From contig NZ_CANLZM010000001.1 in the NCBI RefSeq assembly GCF_947495565.1, forward strand, positions 124,001 through 188,000: DNA of 64,000 bases, given 5' to 3'. This document shows positions 54,981 through 63,582 of this stretch, piece after piece. The DNA comes from an uncultured Pontibacter sp. GTDB lineage: Bacteria > Bacteroidota > Bacteroidia > Cytophagales > Hymenobacteraceae. Numbering within the stretch: position 1 is the stretch's first letter; every line of letters begins with the position of its first letter. Position numbers and translations under genes: made by a program. Below the pieces are notes generated by a model. That model was given only the letters and a program-made list of their open reading frames with translations. It was not told the DNA's origin and ran no database searches.

Positions 54981-55580
54981 CTATTTACCCTTGCGCAGAG
55001 GAAAGAACCTGCGCAGACTTACCTGCCGTTCATTCTCGCCCTGAGGCAAGTCAATGTCTGAAACAGAGCGGACATCTTCCACAGAATAAAAAGCCTGCGG
55101 GTTGTAATCACGGATAATGTCGAGGACGTGCTGTAGCTTTTTGCGCTTTACGATCAGGAAAAGCAGGTTTACTTTGCCGCGCGTGCCCCGGGCATCAATA
55201 CAGGTAAACCGGTAGCCATAACCAGCTAGTATGTCAATCAGCTTGTTGGCAGGCTCTACTGTTATAACGCGTACTACCATTTGGCCCAGCGCCAGCTTCT
55301 GCTCTACACGCAACCCCAGGAAATTACCCATGGCAAACCCCCCGGCCCAAGCCAGGTAAGAAGCCACATTGCTCAGGTTTTCCATGACTTGTGTAATAGC
55401 TACAAGCCAGATCAACACCTCCAGAAAACCCAGTAAGGGTGCCACAATCTTATCTCCTTTAGAGATAAAAACAATGCGCAGCGTGCCAAGGGTAACATCA
55501 CAGATGCGGGCAAGAAAAATAAGGGTAGGTATGATAACCCAGTCTACTATTGCTGGGTCTATGCCTTCAAAAAAATCCAT
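54981..55580 (-). CDS. UPF0316 membrane protein (DUF5698/DUF2179)
   Basis: 199 residues. Three N-terminal membrane helices ('WVIIPTLIFLARICDVTLGTLRIVFIS', 'LLGFLEVLIWLVAITQVM', 'YLAWAGGFAMGNFLGL') belong to DUF5698. A C-terminal cytosolic DUF2179 ferredoxin-like domain follows ('VVRVITVEPANKLIDILAGYGYRFTCIDARGTRGKVNLLFLIVKRKKL'). Family function is unknown, though DUF2179 is thought to bind a small ligand. It lies 31 bp after the mechanosensitive channel gene, same strand, and could be co-transcribed. Confidence 0.88.
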   Translation of the reverse strand: MDFFEGIDPAIVDWVIIPTLIFLARICDVTLGTLRIVFISKGDKIVAPLLGFLEVLIWLVAITQVMENLSNVASYLAWAGGFAMGNFLGLRVEQKLALGQMVVRVITVEPANKLIDILAGYGYRFTCIDARGTRGKVNLLFLIVKRKKLQHVLDIIRDYNPQAFYSVEDVRSVSDIDLPQGENERQVSLRRFFPLRKGK

Positions 55581-55611
55581 AGGGTTATACTTTTAAATGG
55601 GCAGCCTCAAG

Positions 55612-56703
55612 TTACGAAAGCTCAGCCAAAGGGGGTAATTTATCTCCCACAAACTCGCTGCGTGTTCTGGGCAGCGCCTCCGGGTAATTCCGCTGTATAA
55701 AGTTAACAAGCTGTTCGCGCACGTAGCAGCGCAAATCCCAGGCAGTGGCCGAATCCTGCGCACTCATAAGCGCACGTAGCTCCAGGGTACGCTCTTTAGA
55801 GTCTGTTACCTGCAGCACCGATACCTGTTTGTTCCATAAGTTGGTGGCGGCAAGTACCTGTTCAAACTCTTTTCTTAGGGGCTCGATGGGCATGGTATAG
55901 TCTGTGTAGAGGTACACGGATGCAAGTATATCGGAGCCGGTGCGGGTCCAATTCTGAAACGGCTTCTGTATAAAATAGTTGAGCGGCAGAATCATGCGGC
56001 GGTTGTCCCACAGCTTCAGCACGACATAAGTCAGGGTGATTTCTTCTACGCGCCCAAACTCATTTTCCACCACCAACACATCGTCCAGACGAATAGGCTG
56101 TGTGAAGGCAATCTGGAGGCCAGCCAACAAGTTAGCAATAGATGTTTGCGCTGCAAACCCAATTACTACACCCGCAACACCCGCCGAGGTAAGCAAGCCT
56201 GTGCCAAGTTTGCGCACCGGTTCGAAACTCAGAAGTACAAGTGCCACGGCCAGGAAAATAATGGTAACTACAGTGACTTTGCGCAGAAACTGCAACTGCG
56301 TTATTAGCCTTCGCTCGCGTATGTTATCCGGTTTTTGCTCAATGTTATACTTTTTTCGGACCAGATCGCGGGCAACATCCGTCAGCTTTATCAGTATCCA
56401 AGCAAAGGCAACAATATTCAGAATCTCTATTAGGCGGCGCAGGTTTCGCACCAGTGCTTCAGGGTAAGGCAAGGCCGGAAGCGCAATTGAAACAAACAGC
56501 AGAGGTATAAACAGTGCCAGCGGCTTGTTTAAATGTTTGGTAATCGATTTAAAGAAGTAAGGGTTTTCACGGCGGTTATAGATGTTCAGTACCTTAAAGA
56601 TCAGGTACTTTGTAATAATCCCTGCCACCACAGCCACAGCCACCACAGCAAGTCCGCCAAGAAGGTCCTCAAACTGTTCGTGCCAAGCTTTTAAGTATTC
56701 CAT
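55612..56703 (-). CDS. MscS-type mechanosensitive ion channel
   Basis: 363 residues. Several transmembrane helices (about 17-35, 58-77, 85-105, 134-156 and 162-190) precede the MscS signature: 'GLLTSAGVAGVVIGFAAQTSIANLLAGLQIAFTQPIRLDDVLVVENEFGRVEEITLTYVVLKLWDNRRMILPLNYF'. A C-terminal soluble domain follows. The pore helix is the usual Gly/Ala-rich TM3. It would release solutes on hypo-osmotic shock, matching the surrounding trehalose synthesis genes. Divergent from the trehalose-phosphate synthase gene 271 bp away. Confidence 0.9.
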   Translation of the reverse strand: MEYLKAWHEQFEDLLGGLAVVAVAVVAGIITKYLIFKVLNIYNRRENPYFFKSITKHLNKPLALFIPLLFVSIALPALPYPEALVRNLRRLIEILNIVAFAWILIKLTDVARDLVRKKYNIEQKPDNIRERRLITQLQFLRKVTVVTIIFLAVALVLLSFEPVRKLGTGLLTSAGVAGVVIGFAAQTSIANLLAGLQIAFTQPIRLDDVLVVENEFGRVEEITLTYVVLKLWDNRRMILPLNYFIQKPFQNWTRTGSDILASVYLYTDYTMPIEPLRKEFEQVLAATNLWNKQVSVLQVTDSKERTLELRALMSAQDSATAWDLRCYVREQLVNFIQRNYPEALPRTRSEFVGDKLPPLAELS

Positions 56704-56974
56704 TCGTATTCATAAAAATCACTCTGTGAAGGGAGATACTCTTTATAGCTGCCAAGGGTTATGGGCAGGCACTGACACCATAAGTTGTAGAAGAGTTTAT
56801 TTCTTAATAGATATTTACCTATATTAGAGAACGTGAGGCGTTGATTTTACGTATGGGAGGTAGGTTGATGTGTGTCAACCGCTGGAGATAAACTTATACC
56901 CCGGCATACAGCCGCAGTTCCTATCTGCGCCTGAACATTTGCTGCGCTGCCTGCCGGGGAAAATACCACAGAGC

Positions 56975-59191
56975 ATGGCAAAACTGATTATTGTTTCTAA
57001 CAGGCTACCTGTTAAACTGCAAGAGAAAGACGGAGAACTGAGCTATAAAACGAGCGAAGGGGGCTTGGCCACAGGCTTGGGATCCATCTACAAAAAGGGA
57101 GACAATCTTTGGATTGGCTGGCCGGGCCTGGTAGTAACCGAGGAGGAAAAGCAAGAGCAGATCACCAAAGACATCAAGGGAGAAAACATGCATCCTGTTT
57201 TTCTCACCGAAACCGAGATTAAAGAATTTTACGAGGGCTTCAGCAACGAAACGCTGTGGCCTACTTTCCATTACTTCAGCCAATACGCCATTTACGACCA
57301 ACAACTATGGGAGACCTATGTTGAGGTAAACCAGAAATACTGTGATGCAGTAGTGGCGCAGGCTGGTCCGGAAGATACTATCTGGGTGCACGATTATCAA
57401 CTGCTGCTGTTGCCAAGTATGCTGCGCGAAAAATTGCCCGAAAGCACCATTGGTTTCTTTCAGCACATCCCGTTCCCTAGTTACGAAGTTTTCAGGCTGC
57501 TGCCTTGGCGTAAGCAGTTGCTGGAAGGCATGTTGGGCTCCGACCTCATCGGTTTCCATACTTATGATGACATGCGCCACTTCCTCAGTTCTGTAAACAG
57601 GATTGTAGGCTACGGCAGTATGCACGGCTGGATCAACACGCCAAGCCGCTCGCTGTTAGTAGACTCTTTCCCGATGGGGATAGACTATGAGAAGTATGCC
57701 GGAACAGCTGGCTTGGAGGAGGTAAAGAAGCGCGAGCGCATCTACCGTGGTAACCTCAATGCCGAGAAAATCATACTTTCCATTGATCGCCTGGACTACT
57801 CCAAAGGTATACCGCAACGCCTTAATGCCTTTGAGCTATTCCTGGAGAAGCATCCTGAGTTTCATGACAAGGTAACCCTGCTGATGCTGGTAGTGCCCAG
57901 CCGCGACGCTGTAGAAAAGTATAAAGAACTGAAAGAAGAGGTAGACGAACTGGTAGGCCGTATTAATGGCAAGTACAGCCACATTAGCTGGAACCCAATA
58001 CAATACTTCTACCGCTCTTATCCATTAGAGACGCTTTCTGCATTTTATCGTATGGCTGATGTGGCGCTGGTAACTCCAATGCGCGATGGCATGAACCTGG
58101 TGTGTAAAGAGTACGTTGCCAGTAAGCTAGATCGAAAGGGTGTGCTTATACTTAGTGAAATGGCGGGCGCTTCCAAAGAACTCTCCGATGCTATCCTTAT
58201 AAATCCGAATGATATTAATCAGATGGTAGAGGCTATTTACCAGTCGCTCACTATGCCTGAGGAGCAGCAGGTACAGCACATGGGTAATATGCAGGAGTCG
58301 CTGCAGCGCTACAACATACACCACTGGGTAAGTATGTTTATGGATCGTCTGTCTTACGTGAAGATCAAGCAATTGTCACTGGCTACAACTTACCTCGACG
58401 AGTCTACTTTCCTGGAAATGAGCAACGCTTACGAGTCATCCAGCTCGCGCCTGTTCTTCCTGGAGTATGATGGTGCTTTGGTAGACTATCGCCACCGTCC
58501 GCTTATGGCTCGCCCTGACGATGATTTAATGGAGCTGCTGGAGCGCCTGAGTAGCAACCCGAAAAACAGAGTGGTTGTGATGAGCAGCCGCGAAAAAGCT
58601 ACCATGCAAGACTGGCTGGGCCATCTCAACATTGATATTATTGCCGAGCACGGTGTTTGGATAAAGCAACGCGGCACAGGTTGGCAAACCATGCTAAGCC
58701 TGATGGATGACTGGAAAAGAGATATACGCCTTATTCTGGACCTGTACGTTGACCGCACTCCGGGATCTTTTATTGAAGAGAAAGAGTACTCGCTGGTGTG
58801 GCACTACCGCCGTGTAGAAACAGGTTTAGGAGAGTTACGAGCCCGTGAACTGGTGAGCCATCTCAACTTCTTAGCATCTAACAGTAACCTACAGGTTTTG
58901 GATGGACAGATGGCTGTTGAGATCAAGGCCCAGGAAATAAACAAGGGTAAGGCATCGAGCTACTGGCTCAGCAAGTTTCCACATAAGTTTGTGATGGCCG
59001 TAGGCGATGATTGGGGTGATGAGGATATTTTTAAAGCAATGCCTCGCAACTCTTATACTATCAAAGTTGGTAACGCATCCTCGGTAGCTAAATACCATGT
59101 GGACACTTGCCAGGAAGCCCGCGAAATGCTGGACCGTCTGTTGCAAAACAGTGCACAAGAGCAGTCAACAGGCGCCTTGATGACAGGTTGA
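56975..59191 (+). CDS. otsA: Trehalose-6-phosphate synthase fused to a phosphatase domain with altered nucleophile
   Basis: 738 residues from ATG 56975, which gives the family N-terminus '[20 protein letters not shown]'; the frame itself starts at 56870. Residues 1-~480 are a GT20 synthase: '[22 protein letters not shown]', '[33 protein letters not shown]', '[21 protein letters not shown]', '[16 protein letters not shown]'. Residues ~490-738 are a HAD trehalose-phosphatase domain with motif IV intact ('[17 protein letters not shown]') but motif I reading '[11 protein letters not shown]', where the family has DxDGT. The nucleophile position is Glu497 (codon 58463-58465). Synthase activity is expected; phosphatase activity is doubtful. 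Confidence 0.92.
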   Translation: MAKLIIVSNRLPVKLQEKDGELSYKTSEGGLATGLGSIYKKGDNLWIGWPGLVVTEEEKQEQITKDIKGENMHPVFLTETEIKEFYEGFSNETLWPTFHYFSQYAIYDQQLWETYVEVNQKYCDAVVAQAGPEDTIWVHDYQLLLLPSMLREKLPESTIGFFQHIPFPSYEVFRLLPWRKQLLEGMLGSDLIGFHTYDDMRHFLSSVNRIVGYGSMHGWINTPSRSLLVDSFPMGIDYEKYAGTAGLEEVKKRERIYRGNLNAEKIILSIDRLDYSKGIPQRLNAFELFLEKHPEFHDKVTLLMLVVPSRDAVEKYKELKEEVDELVGRINGKYSHISWNPIQYFYRSYPLETLSAFYRMADVALVTPMRDGMNLVCKEYVASKLDRKGVLILSEMAGASKELSDAILINPNDINQMVEAIYQSLTMPEEQQVQHMGNMQESLQRYNIHHWVSMFMDRLSYVKIKQLSLATTYLDESTFLEMSNAYESSSSRLFFLEYDGALVDYRHRPLMARPDDDLMELLERLSSNPKNRVVVMSSREKATMQDWLGHLNIDIIAEHGVWIKQRGTGWQTMLSLMDDWKRDIRLILDLYVDRTPGSFIEEKEYSLVWHYRRVETGLGELRARELVSHLNFLASNSNLQVLDGQMAVEIKAQEINKGKASSYWLSKFPHKFVMAVGDDWGDEDIFKAMPRNSYTIKVGNASSVAKYHVDTCQEAREMLDRLLQNSAQEQSTGALMTG

Positions 59192-59208
59192 TAAAGTATA
59201 AATCTATG

Positions 59209-59246
59209 AAGGCCCCACCTGCTGCAAGAGTAGTAGGTGGGGCCTT
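59209..59246 (+). terminator. Terminator after the trehalose-phosphate synthase gene
   Basis: AAGGCCCCACCT (59209-59220) pairs with AGGTGGGGCCTT (59235-59246), loop of 14 nt. A short T-run (TTTG) follows. Confidence 0.85.
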
Positions 59247-59408
59247 TGTCTAAATTGAGTTTTAAGTGCTTGATGTAATTATCAAGCTGCTGTTTATTAC
59301 ATTATACCTTTGATGTTTAGTATAAAATACTGATTAACTTACATCAAATTTGTTGCAAGTTTTATTTTTAAACAATGTTTTTGCTAAACCATTTATATCT
59401 ATTATAAT

Positions 59409-59424
59409 GTATGTATAAACATAC
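59409..59424 (+). promoter_or_regulatory. Inverted repeat upstream of the universal stress gene
   Basis: GTATGT-ATAA-ACATAC, a perfect 6-4-6 inverted repeat ending 24 bp before the usp start. AT-rich sequence surrounds it. Possible operator or 5' UTR hairpin; not identified. Confidence 0.35.
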
Positions 59425-59448
59425 GACGACAAAACAACCAACGCTAAA

Positions 59449-60297
59449 ATGAGAAAAATACTATGTCCCACGGACTTTTCTGATACTTCAGGGAAGGCTG
59501 TGGAGTATGCTGTGTATATAGCACAGCATGCTGGGGCGCACCTCACGCTTTTGCATGTGGTGCACTTACCCATCGTAGATACTTCGGAAACAGCGTTAGT
59601 GGCAAACGAACTGCTGGGGGAGCAGATGCAGGATGCAGCTAACAAGCTTAAATCGACTGTACTACAACTTGAAGAGAATTTTGGGGCTAACCGCGACGGT
59701 GGCTTTACCTGCGATTTTTTGCTGAAAGAAGCGCTGCTGACAGATGTAACTGAAAGCTTAAGCAAACAGGAAGGCTACGATTTAATAGTGATGGGTACTA
59801 CCGGCTGCGACAGCACCATGGAAGAGCTACTAATCGGGAGTAACACTGAAGCCGTAATTGAGGAAGTAAAATGCCCGCTGTTATCAGTACCAAAAGAAGC
59901 TGCTACTCCTAAAATAGAGCACATTATATATGCTTCTGACTACAGCCAAGAAGACATAGCTGCCATGAGTGAGGTAGTGGAGTTCGGAAGCTGCTTTGGG
60001 TCCAAAATTGATGTTGTGCACGTGGTGAAAGGGCGTGATAAACAAGATGGCGAGGAAGCCGCAGCTTTCAGGATGGAGCTACAGGGCATGTTCCCGAATG
60101 TGCCGCTCACTTTTCAGGAGATTACCAGCAAGCACCGCGACGAAGGGCTAATGCAGTATTATAACCAAGCCGGGGGAGATGTGATGGCGATTGTGCGAAA
60201 AGAGAAAGGCTTTCTGAAGAGCCTGTTCACTCAAAGCCTAGCTGAACGAATGACCTACCAGGCTAAAGTGCCGCTGCTGGTGCTGCACGGAAAGTAA
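59449..60297 (+). CDS. Tandem universal stress protein (two USP domains)
   Basis: 282 residues with two UspA-fold domains. Domain 1 (about 1-140) begins 'MRKILCPTDFSDTSGKAVEYAVYIAQHAGAHLTLLHVVH' and has the ATP-binding motif 'VMGTTGCDSTMEELLIGSNTEAVIEEVKCPLLSVP' (G-2X-G-9X-G(S/T)). Domain 2 (about 150-282) starts 'IEHIIYASDYSQEDIAAMSEVVEFGSCFGSKIDVVHVV', and its C-terminal 'FTQSLAERMTYQAKVPLLVLHG' lacks the full ATP motif. Adjacent to trehalose and channel genes, consistent with an osmotic stress role; its exact target is unknown. Confidence 0.9.
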   Translation: MRKILCPTDFSDTSGKAVEYAVYIAQHAGAHLTLLHVVHLPIVDTSETALVANELLGEQMQDAANKLKSTVLQLEENFGANRDGGFTCDFLLKEALLTDVTESLSKQEGYDLIVMGTTGCDSTMEELLIGSNTEAVIEEVKCPLLSVPKEAATPKIEHIIYASDYSQEDIAAMSEVVEFGSCFGSKIDVVHVVKGRDKQDGEEAAAFRMELQGMFPNVPLTFQEITSKHRDEGLMQYYNQAGGDVMAIVRKEKGFLKSLFTQSLAERMTYQAKVPLLVLHGK

Positions 60298-60331
60298 AAC
60301 AGAAGCACCGATGAAGAAAAACATACTTTGT

Positions 60332-60363
60332 AAAAAAGGCCCTACTAAAGCAGGGCCTTTTTT
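60332..60363. terminator. Bidirectional terminator between usp and lipoprotein genes
   Basis: AAAAAAGGCCCT (60332-60343) pairs perfectly with AGGGCCTTTTTT (60352-60363). Confidence 0.93.
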
Positions 60364-60368
60364 ATTTA

Positions 60369-60788
60369 TCAGTTCAGTACCCTTACCGCGTCCTGGTCAA
60401 ATATAATGTCAAGGTCTTTGCTGCACACCTGGCAGTTATAGCGATCGTAATCTTCAATAGCTCTGGTTATGAGTAAGTTCCTGAAAGAGCCTCTGCCTTT
60501 GCATTGCACAAGAACAGGGCAATCATGCTGCACATGAAAAATATCCGATTGGCCATCCTCGCAGATCCAAACGCGCTTTTTGAGCATTTCCTCCGGAACC
60601 ACAAAGAATTCTGGCGCTGGTCTTTTCTCAGTGGCTGCACTAGTTACCGCAGTCTCAGTTTCAGGAGTGCTACTTTCCTCTGCCTGCTGCTCTGTTTCTG
60701 CGGGTTGGCACGAAGCCATTATCAAGAGTGAACCCACAAAAGCGCTTTTAATTGATATTGCTGTTAGCTTGAAAAAAGTTGATTTCAT
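60369..60788 (-). CDS. Small lipoprotein with Cys/His cluster (hypothetical)
   Basis: 139 residues. A lipoprotein signal ends 'LIMASC' (lipobox). A Glu/Thr-rich linker (about 28-55) leads to a compact C-terminal domain: 'VWICEDGQSDIFHVQHDCPVLVQCKGRGSF' and 'IEDYDRYNCQVCSKDL'. The spaced Cys and His residues (Cys, His, His-x-Cys, Cys, Cys-x2-Cys) look like a zinc- or haem-binding site. The pattern recalls small host-adhesion-like 'H-x-C' domains in Bacteroidota but I know no named family. Outer-leaflet periplasmic location inferred. Confidence 0.7.
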   Translation of the reverse strand: MKSTFFKLTAISIKSAFVGSLLIMASCQPAETEQQAEESSTPETETAVTSAATEKRPAPEFFVVPEEMLKKRVWICEDGQSDIFHVQHDCPVLVQCKGRGSFRNLLITRAIEDYDRYNCQVCSKDLDIIFDQDAVRVLN

Positions 60789-60962
60789 TTATTTGAGGCT
60801 TTAAGAGACTCAAAGGTATACAATTTAGCCTTAAAGGCTGAAACCATACTTTAAATTCAATACTTAATACCAAAAGAACCAATCTTTATTATGGCTGTGA
60901 GTTACATACTACAACCAGGAAGTATAAGCCCTACGCTTTTAACAAGTAATGGATATAGGAGC

Positions 60963-62249
60963 TTATCTTTTCACGAACCTGCTTACATGGCGCTTCCCGG
61001 TTTCATCAAGTAACACCAATACATAAGTTCCGCTCTCTAAGGTGTTTACCTTAACCGAATAATTTGATCCGGTTTTAGGTAAATTAACATCCAGCACTTT
61101 CCGTCCCATAGGGTCTATTACTATAGCCTGCTGTAGATTTATACCTGTGCTAACCTGTAACTCCTGTGTGGCAATGGTAGGAAATACATGTACTTGCTGC
61201 GACACTTTTCTCGTAAGGGCAACCACTTTAGAATAAGTAAGGCTTTCATCTTCATCTACTTGCTTTAAGCGATAGTATGAGGTGCCCGCCAGTGGTACCT
61301 GGTCGTAAAAACTGTAATTTGTTGTAAGTGAGGTGGTGCCGTTGCCCGCTACTATGCCTATGCCTTCAAACAATTTTCCATCTGAGCTACGCTCCACCAT
61401 AAAGTGGCTGTTTTGGTCCTCGCTGGCTGTTTGCCATTGCAACTCTACTTGTGTGCCAAATGCAGTGACTTTAAAATAAGCAAGTTCAACAGGTAGCGGT
61501 GCCGGTACATCTACCGTTTGGGTATGCCATGTTACTGTTACATCATCTATGGCCAAACCGTGATCAGCCTCAATATCGTCAGCATCTTTCCAGCGAAGCA
61601 TCAGGTAATGGCCATCTGGAACTTCTATCTGTAACATGTGCTGGAGTAAAGCTTTGTTTTCAGGGGCATTGCCATCATGTGCCCCTCCGGGTAAATAGAA
61701 CTTGGGGCCATAGAATTTTAGCTCCTGCACTTCAATCCATCCTTTGTCGGATGTAGGTGAGGTACTAAAGCCTTGTGGCGTACTGCTGATGGCATACCAG
61801 AAGGAGAGCGTGTGCTGCGGGGCAGTTTTATTGGAAGTACGCCATTGCTCACCGGTATACTTAACTTCCACAGATTTTATGGCGTTGCCGGTATTGTTCT
61901 GTAGCAGCAGGTTATAAGTAAATTGTCCGGCCGTACTTGAACTAAGCGATCCTAAAGCTCTGTCAGTTGAGTTCGCAGGGCCGTAGCTGTACAATCCTCC
62001 GGTATTACCCTGGCCTGTGTTGGCAGTGATAATAGTATCGTTTTTTGAGCGGAACACTGCCAGACCTGGTAGTAAATAGTTGCCGTTTTTCCAGGTTGCT
62101 GTACCGGTAGCGGGCAGCTGATCAAAATTTTGACTATAACTATTTTGGCGTGGTCCCATGCCTATTTGAGCCATAGCATCGGCAGAAATAAGCAGCAAGG
62201 CACAACATAAGGCAGCTAGCTGCCAGGCAAGCGTAAAAGTTGTTTTCAT
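60963..62249 (-). CDS. Type IX-secreted protein
   Basis: 428 residues. Signal peptide 'LAALCCALLLISADAMAQ' (cleaved near residue 27). The first two thirds are a jelly-roll-like carbohydrate- or protein-binding domain ('SYSQNFDQLPATGTATWKNGNYLLPGL', 'GLAIDDVTVTWHTQTVD'). Then the pre-tail beta sandwich 'LPVELAYFKVTAFGTQVELQWQTASEDQNSHFMVERS' occurs, and a type A sorting domain at the end ('VHVFPTIATQELQV', 'ESGTYVLVLLDETGKRHVSRFVKR'). Same secretion route as the protein at the left edge. Function unknown. Confidence 0.88.
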   Translation of the reverse strand: MKTTFTLAWQLAALCCALLLISADAMAQIGMGPRQNSYSQNFDQLPATGTATWKNGNYLLPGLAVFRSKNDTIITANTGQGNTGGLYSYGPANSTDRALGSLSSSTAGQFTYNLLLQNNTGNAIKSVEVKYTGEQWRTSNKTAPQHTLSFWYAISSTPQGFSTSPTSDKGWIEVQELKFYGPKFYLPGGAHDGNAPENKALLQHMLQIEVPDGHYLMLRWKDADDIEADHGLAIDDVTVTWHTQTVDVPAPLPVELAYFKVTAFGTQVELQWQTASEDQNSHFMVERSSDGKLFEGIGIVAGNGTTSLTTNYSFYDQVPLAGTSYYRLKQVDEDESLTYSKVVALTRKVSQQVHVFPTIATQELQVSTGINLQQAIVIDPMGRKVLDVNLPKTGSNYSVKVNTLESGTYVLVLLDETGKRHVSRFVKR

Positions 62250-62485
62250 TCGCTCGGAAAGAAGTTAGTGTGTTAAGTATCAGGCTGTACTAATATCTTA
62301 TAATTACAGACCAAACTCTTTGCTTCTTCTTTTAGTTCAATCTGATTACAGTATTTTTTAACAAGCAGCTGGTGAATAATTTTTAGAAGTATTTTTCTGA
62401 TAACCCTTATCTGCATTGCACTCATTTTGTACAAGCAGCGTAAAATCAGGAACTATAAGCACGCTGAGGATGTACTAAAGTTAAG

Positions 62486-62507
62486 TACATGAAAATATGT
62501 TCATGTA
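62486..62507 (+). promoter_or_regulatory. Palindromic operator candidate of the ArsR-type repressor
   Basis: TACATGAA (62486-62493) and TTCATGTA (62500-62507) are perfect inverted arms separated by AATATG. The site ends 25 bp before the preferred start at 62533 and covers the alternative ATG at 62497, which argues against that start. Typical size for an ArsR/SmtB dimer site. Confidence 0.6.
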
Positions 62508-62532
62508 TAAGCTTACTTTAATATTACATGGC

Positions 62533-62838
62533 ATGGGTACCTTAAAAGTTCGGGTGGACCAGAAAAAATTAGAGCGCGCCGCTTACGTGCTGAAGTGTGT
62601 AGCACATCCGGTCCGCATCAGTATTATAGACCTGCTGGAGCAACGCGATAGACTGACTGTAAGTCAACTTCAGGAGGTGTTGCAGATAGAGCAGTCTTTG
62701 CTGTCGCATCACCTTACCAATCTGCGCGACAAAGGTCTGGTAGATACGCAGCGTGAAGGCAAAAACGTGTTCTATTCACTTTCCGATTCCGCAGTCACCA
62801 ATATTATCAGCGTTATTTACGGGGCGCGAAATCTATAA
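62533..62838 (+). CDS. ArsR/SmtB-family transcriptional repressor
   Basis: 101 residues from ATG 62533 ('MGTLKVRVDQKKLERAAYVLKCVAHPVRISIIDLLEQ'). A winged helix with 'LTVSQLQEVLQIEQSLLSHHLTNLRDKGLVDTQREGKNVFYSL'. The alpha3 metal site of classical members (ELCxCx) is absent: the corresponding segment is 'LTVSQLQEVL'. So it may sense a different ligand or redox state (Cys25 in 'LKCVAHP' is a candidate). It precedes a rhodanese lipoprotein gene by 89 bp, probably its target along with itself. Confidence 0.88.
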   Translation: MGTLKVRVDQKKLERAAYVLKCVAHPVRISIIDLLEQRDRLTVSQLQEVLQIEQSLLSHHLTNLRDKGLVDTQREGKNVFYSLSDSAVTNIISVIYGARNL

Positions 62839-62927
62839 ATCAGGCTTTAGTAGATGAAGCTTTCTTGCGCATAAAAAGGCAGGTATTATCTATCTTTACA
62901 ATTAGAAGATTTAACAAAGTATAAAAC

Positions 62928-63335
62928 ATGAGAATATTAGCCATAAGCATACTTGTAGCCATACTTTTTAGCTGCGCTGGAGCTACGCCGCAAGGCCCGG
63001 TTCAAGTACAAAACATGTCTCCGGATGCGTTTAAAGAGCAAAACATGAACAGCAAAGCCGTGCTACTGGATGTTCGGACGCCCGAAGAGTTTTCTAGCGG
63101 CCATTTGGACGGGGCCATACTCTCAGACTTTAGAGGAGGCGACTTTGTACAGGATTTGCAGAACTGGGACAAGGATAAAGTATACTACCTTTACTGTGCA
63201 TCCGGTAACCGCAGCGGACAGGCCGCAGAACTGATGAAGCAAGCTGGTTTTAAGCATATCTATAATCTTGGCGCCTATAGAAGCCTAGAAGAAGCTGGCT
63301 TGCCAACCGAAAAAGGAAATGTAGACAATCAGTAA
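62928..63335 (+). CDS. Rhodanese-domain lipoprotein
   Basis: 135 residues. Lipobox 'AILFSC' (Cys16) then a single rhodanese domain: 'AVLLDVRTPEEFSSGHLDGAILSDF', active-site loop 'YLYCASGNRSGQAAELMKQAGF' (catalytic Cys at 'CASGNRSG'), and 'IYNLGAYRSLEEAGLP'. It transfers sulfane sulfur or detoxifies cyanide/sulfide in the periplasm. Downstream of an ArsR-type repressor as often seen in sulfide- or persulfide-responsive operons, suggesting sulfur-stress control. Confidence 0.9.
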   Translation: MRILAISILVAILFSCAGATPQGPVQVQNMSPDAFKEQNMNSKAVLLDVRTPEEFSSGHLDGAILSDFRGGDFVQDLQNWDKDKVYYLYCASGNRSGQAAELMKQAGFKHIYNLGAYRSLEEAGLPTEKGNVDNQ

Positions 63336-63353
63336 CAGCTTTTACAAGCTTGT

Positions 63354-63391
63354 AAAGGGGCAGGAAAGGCATTTGCATTTCCTGCCCCTTT
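63354..63391. terminator. Terminator after the rhodanese gene
   Basis: AAAGGGGCAGGAAA (63354-63367) pairs perfectly with TTTCCTGCCCCTTT (63378-63391), then AATTTTTT. Confidence 0.92.
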
Positions 63392-63582
63392 AATTTTTTG
63401 TATCATCATACTAGCTTAAGGCAAGCTGTACCTAAAATTATACATGCTTACCAGAGAGACTACATAAAGCATACAGAGTGCGGTCCAGAAAATCAAGTGA
63501 GCATTGGCTAATAATAATCCTAAATTTCTTGCAATATCATTATATCCTGATGTAACTTGAAGCGGAATTGGAGAAGAAGAAC

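Noticed and set aside
63424..63582. Minus-strand frame giving a hydrophobic peptide (...ANAHLIFWTALCMLYVVSLV...)
   Set aside because: No acceptable start codon; upstream part runs antisense into sbcD. It may be the tail of a dead membrane protein, but support is too thin.
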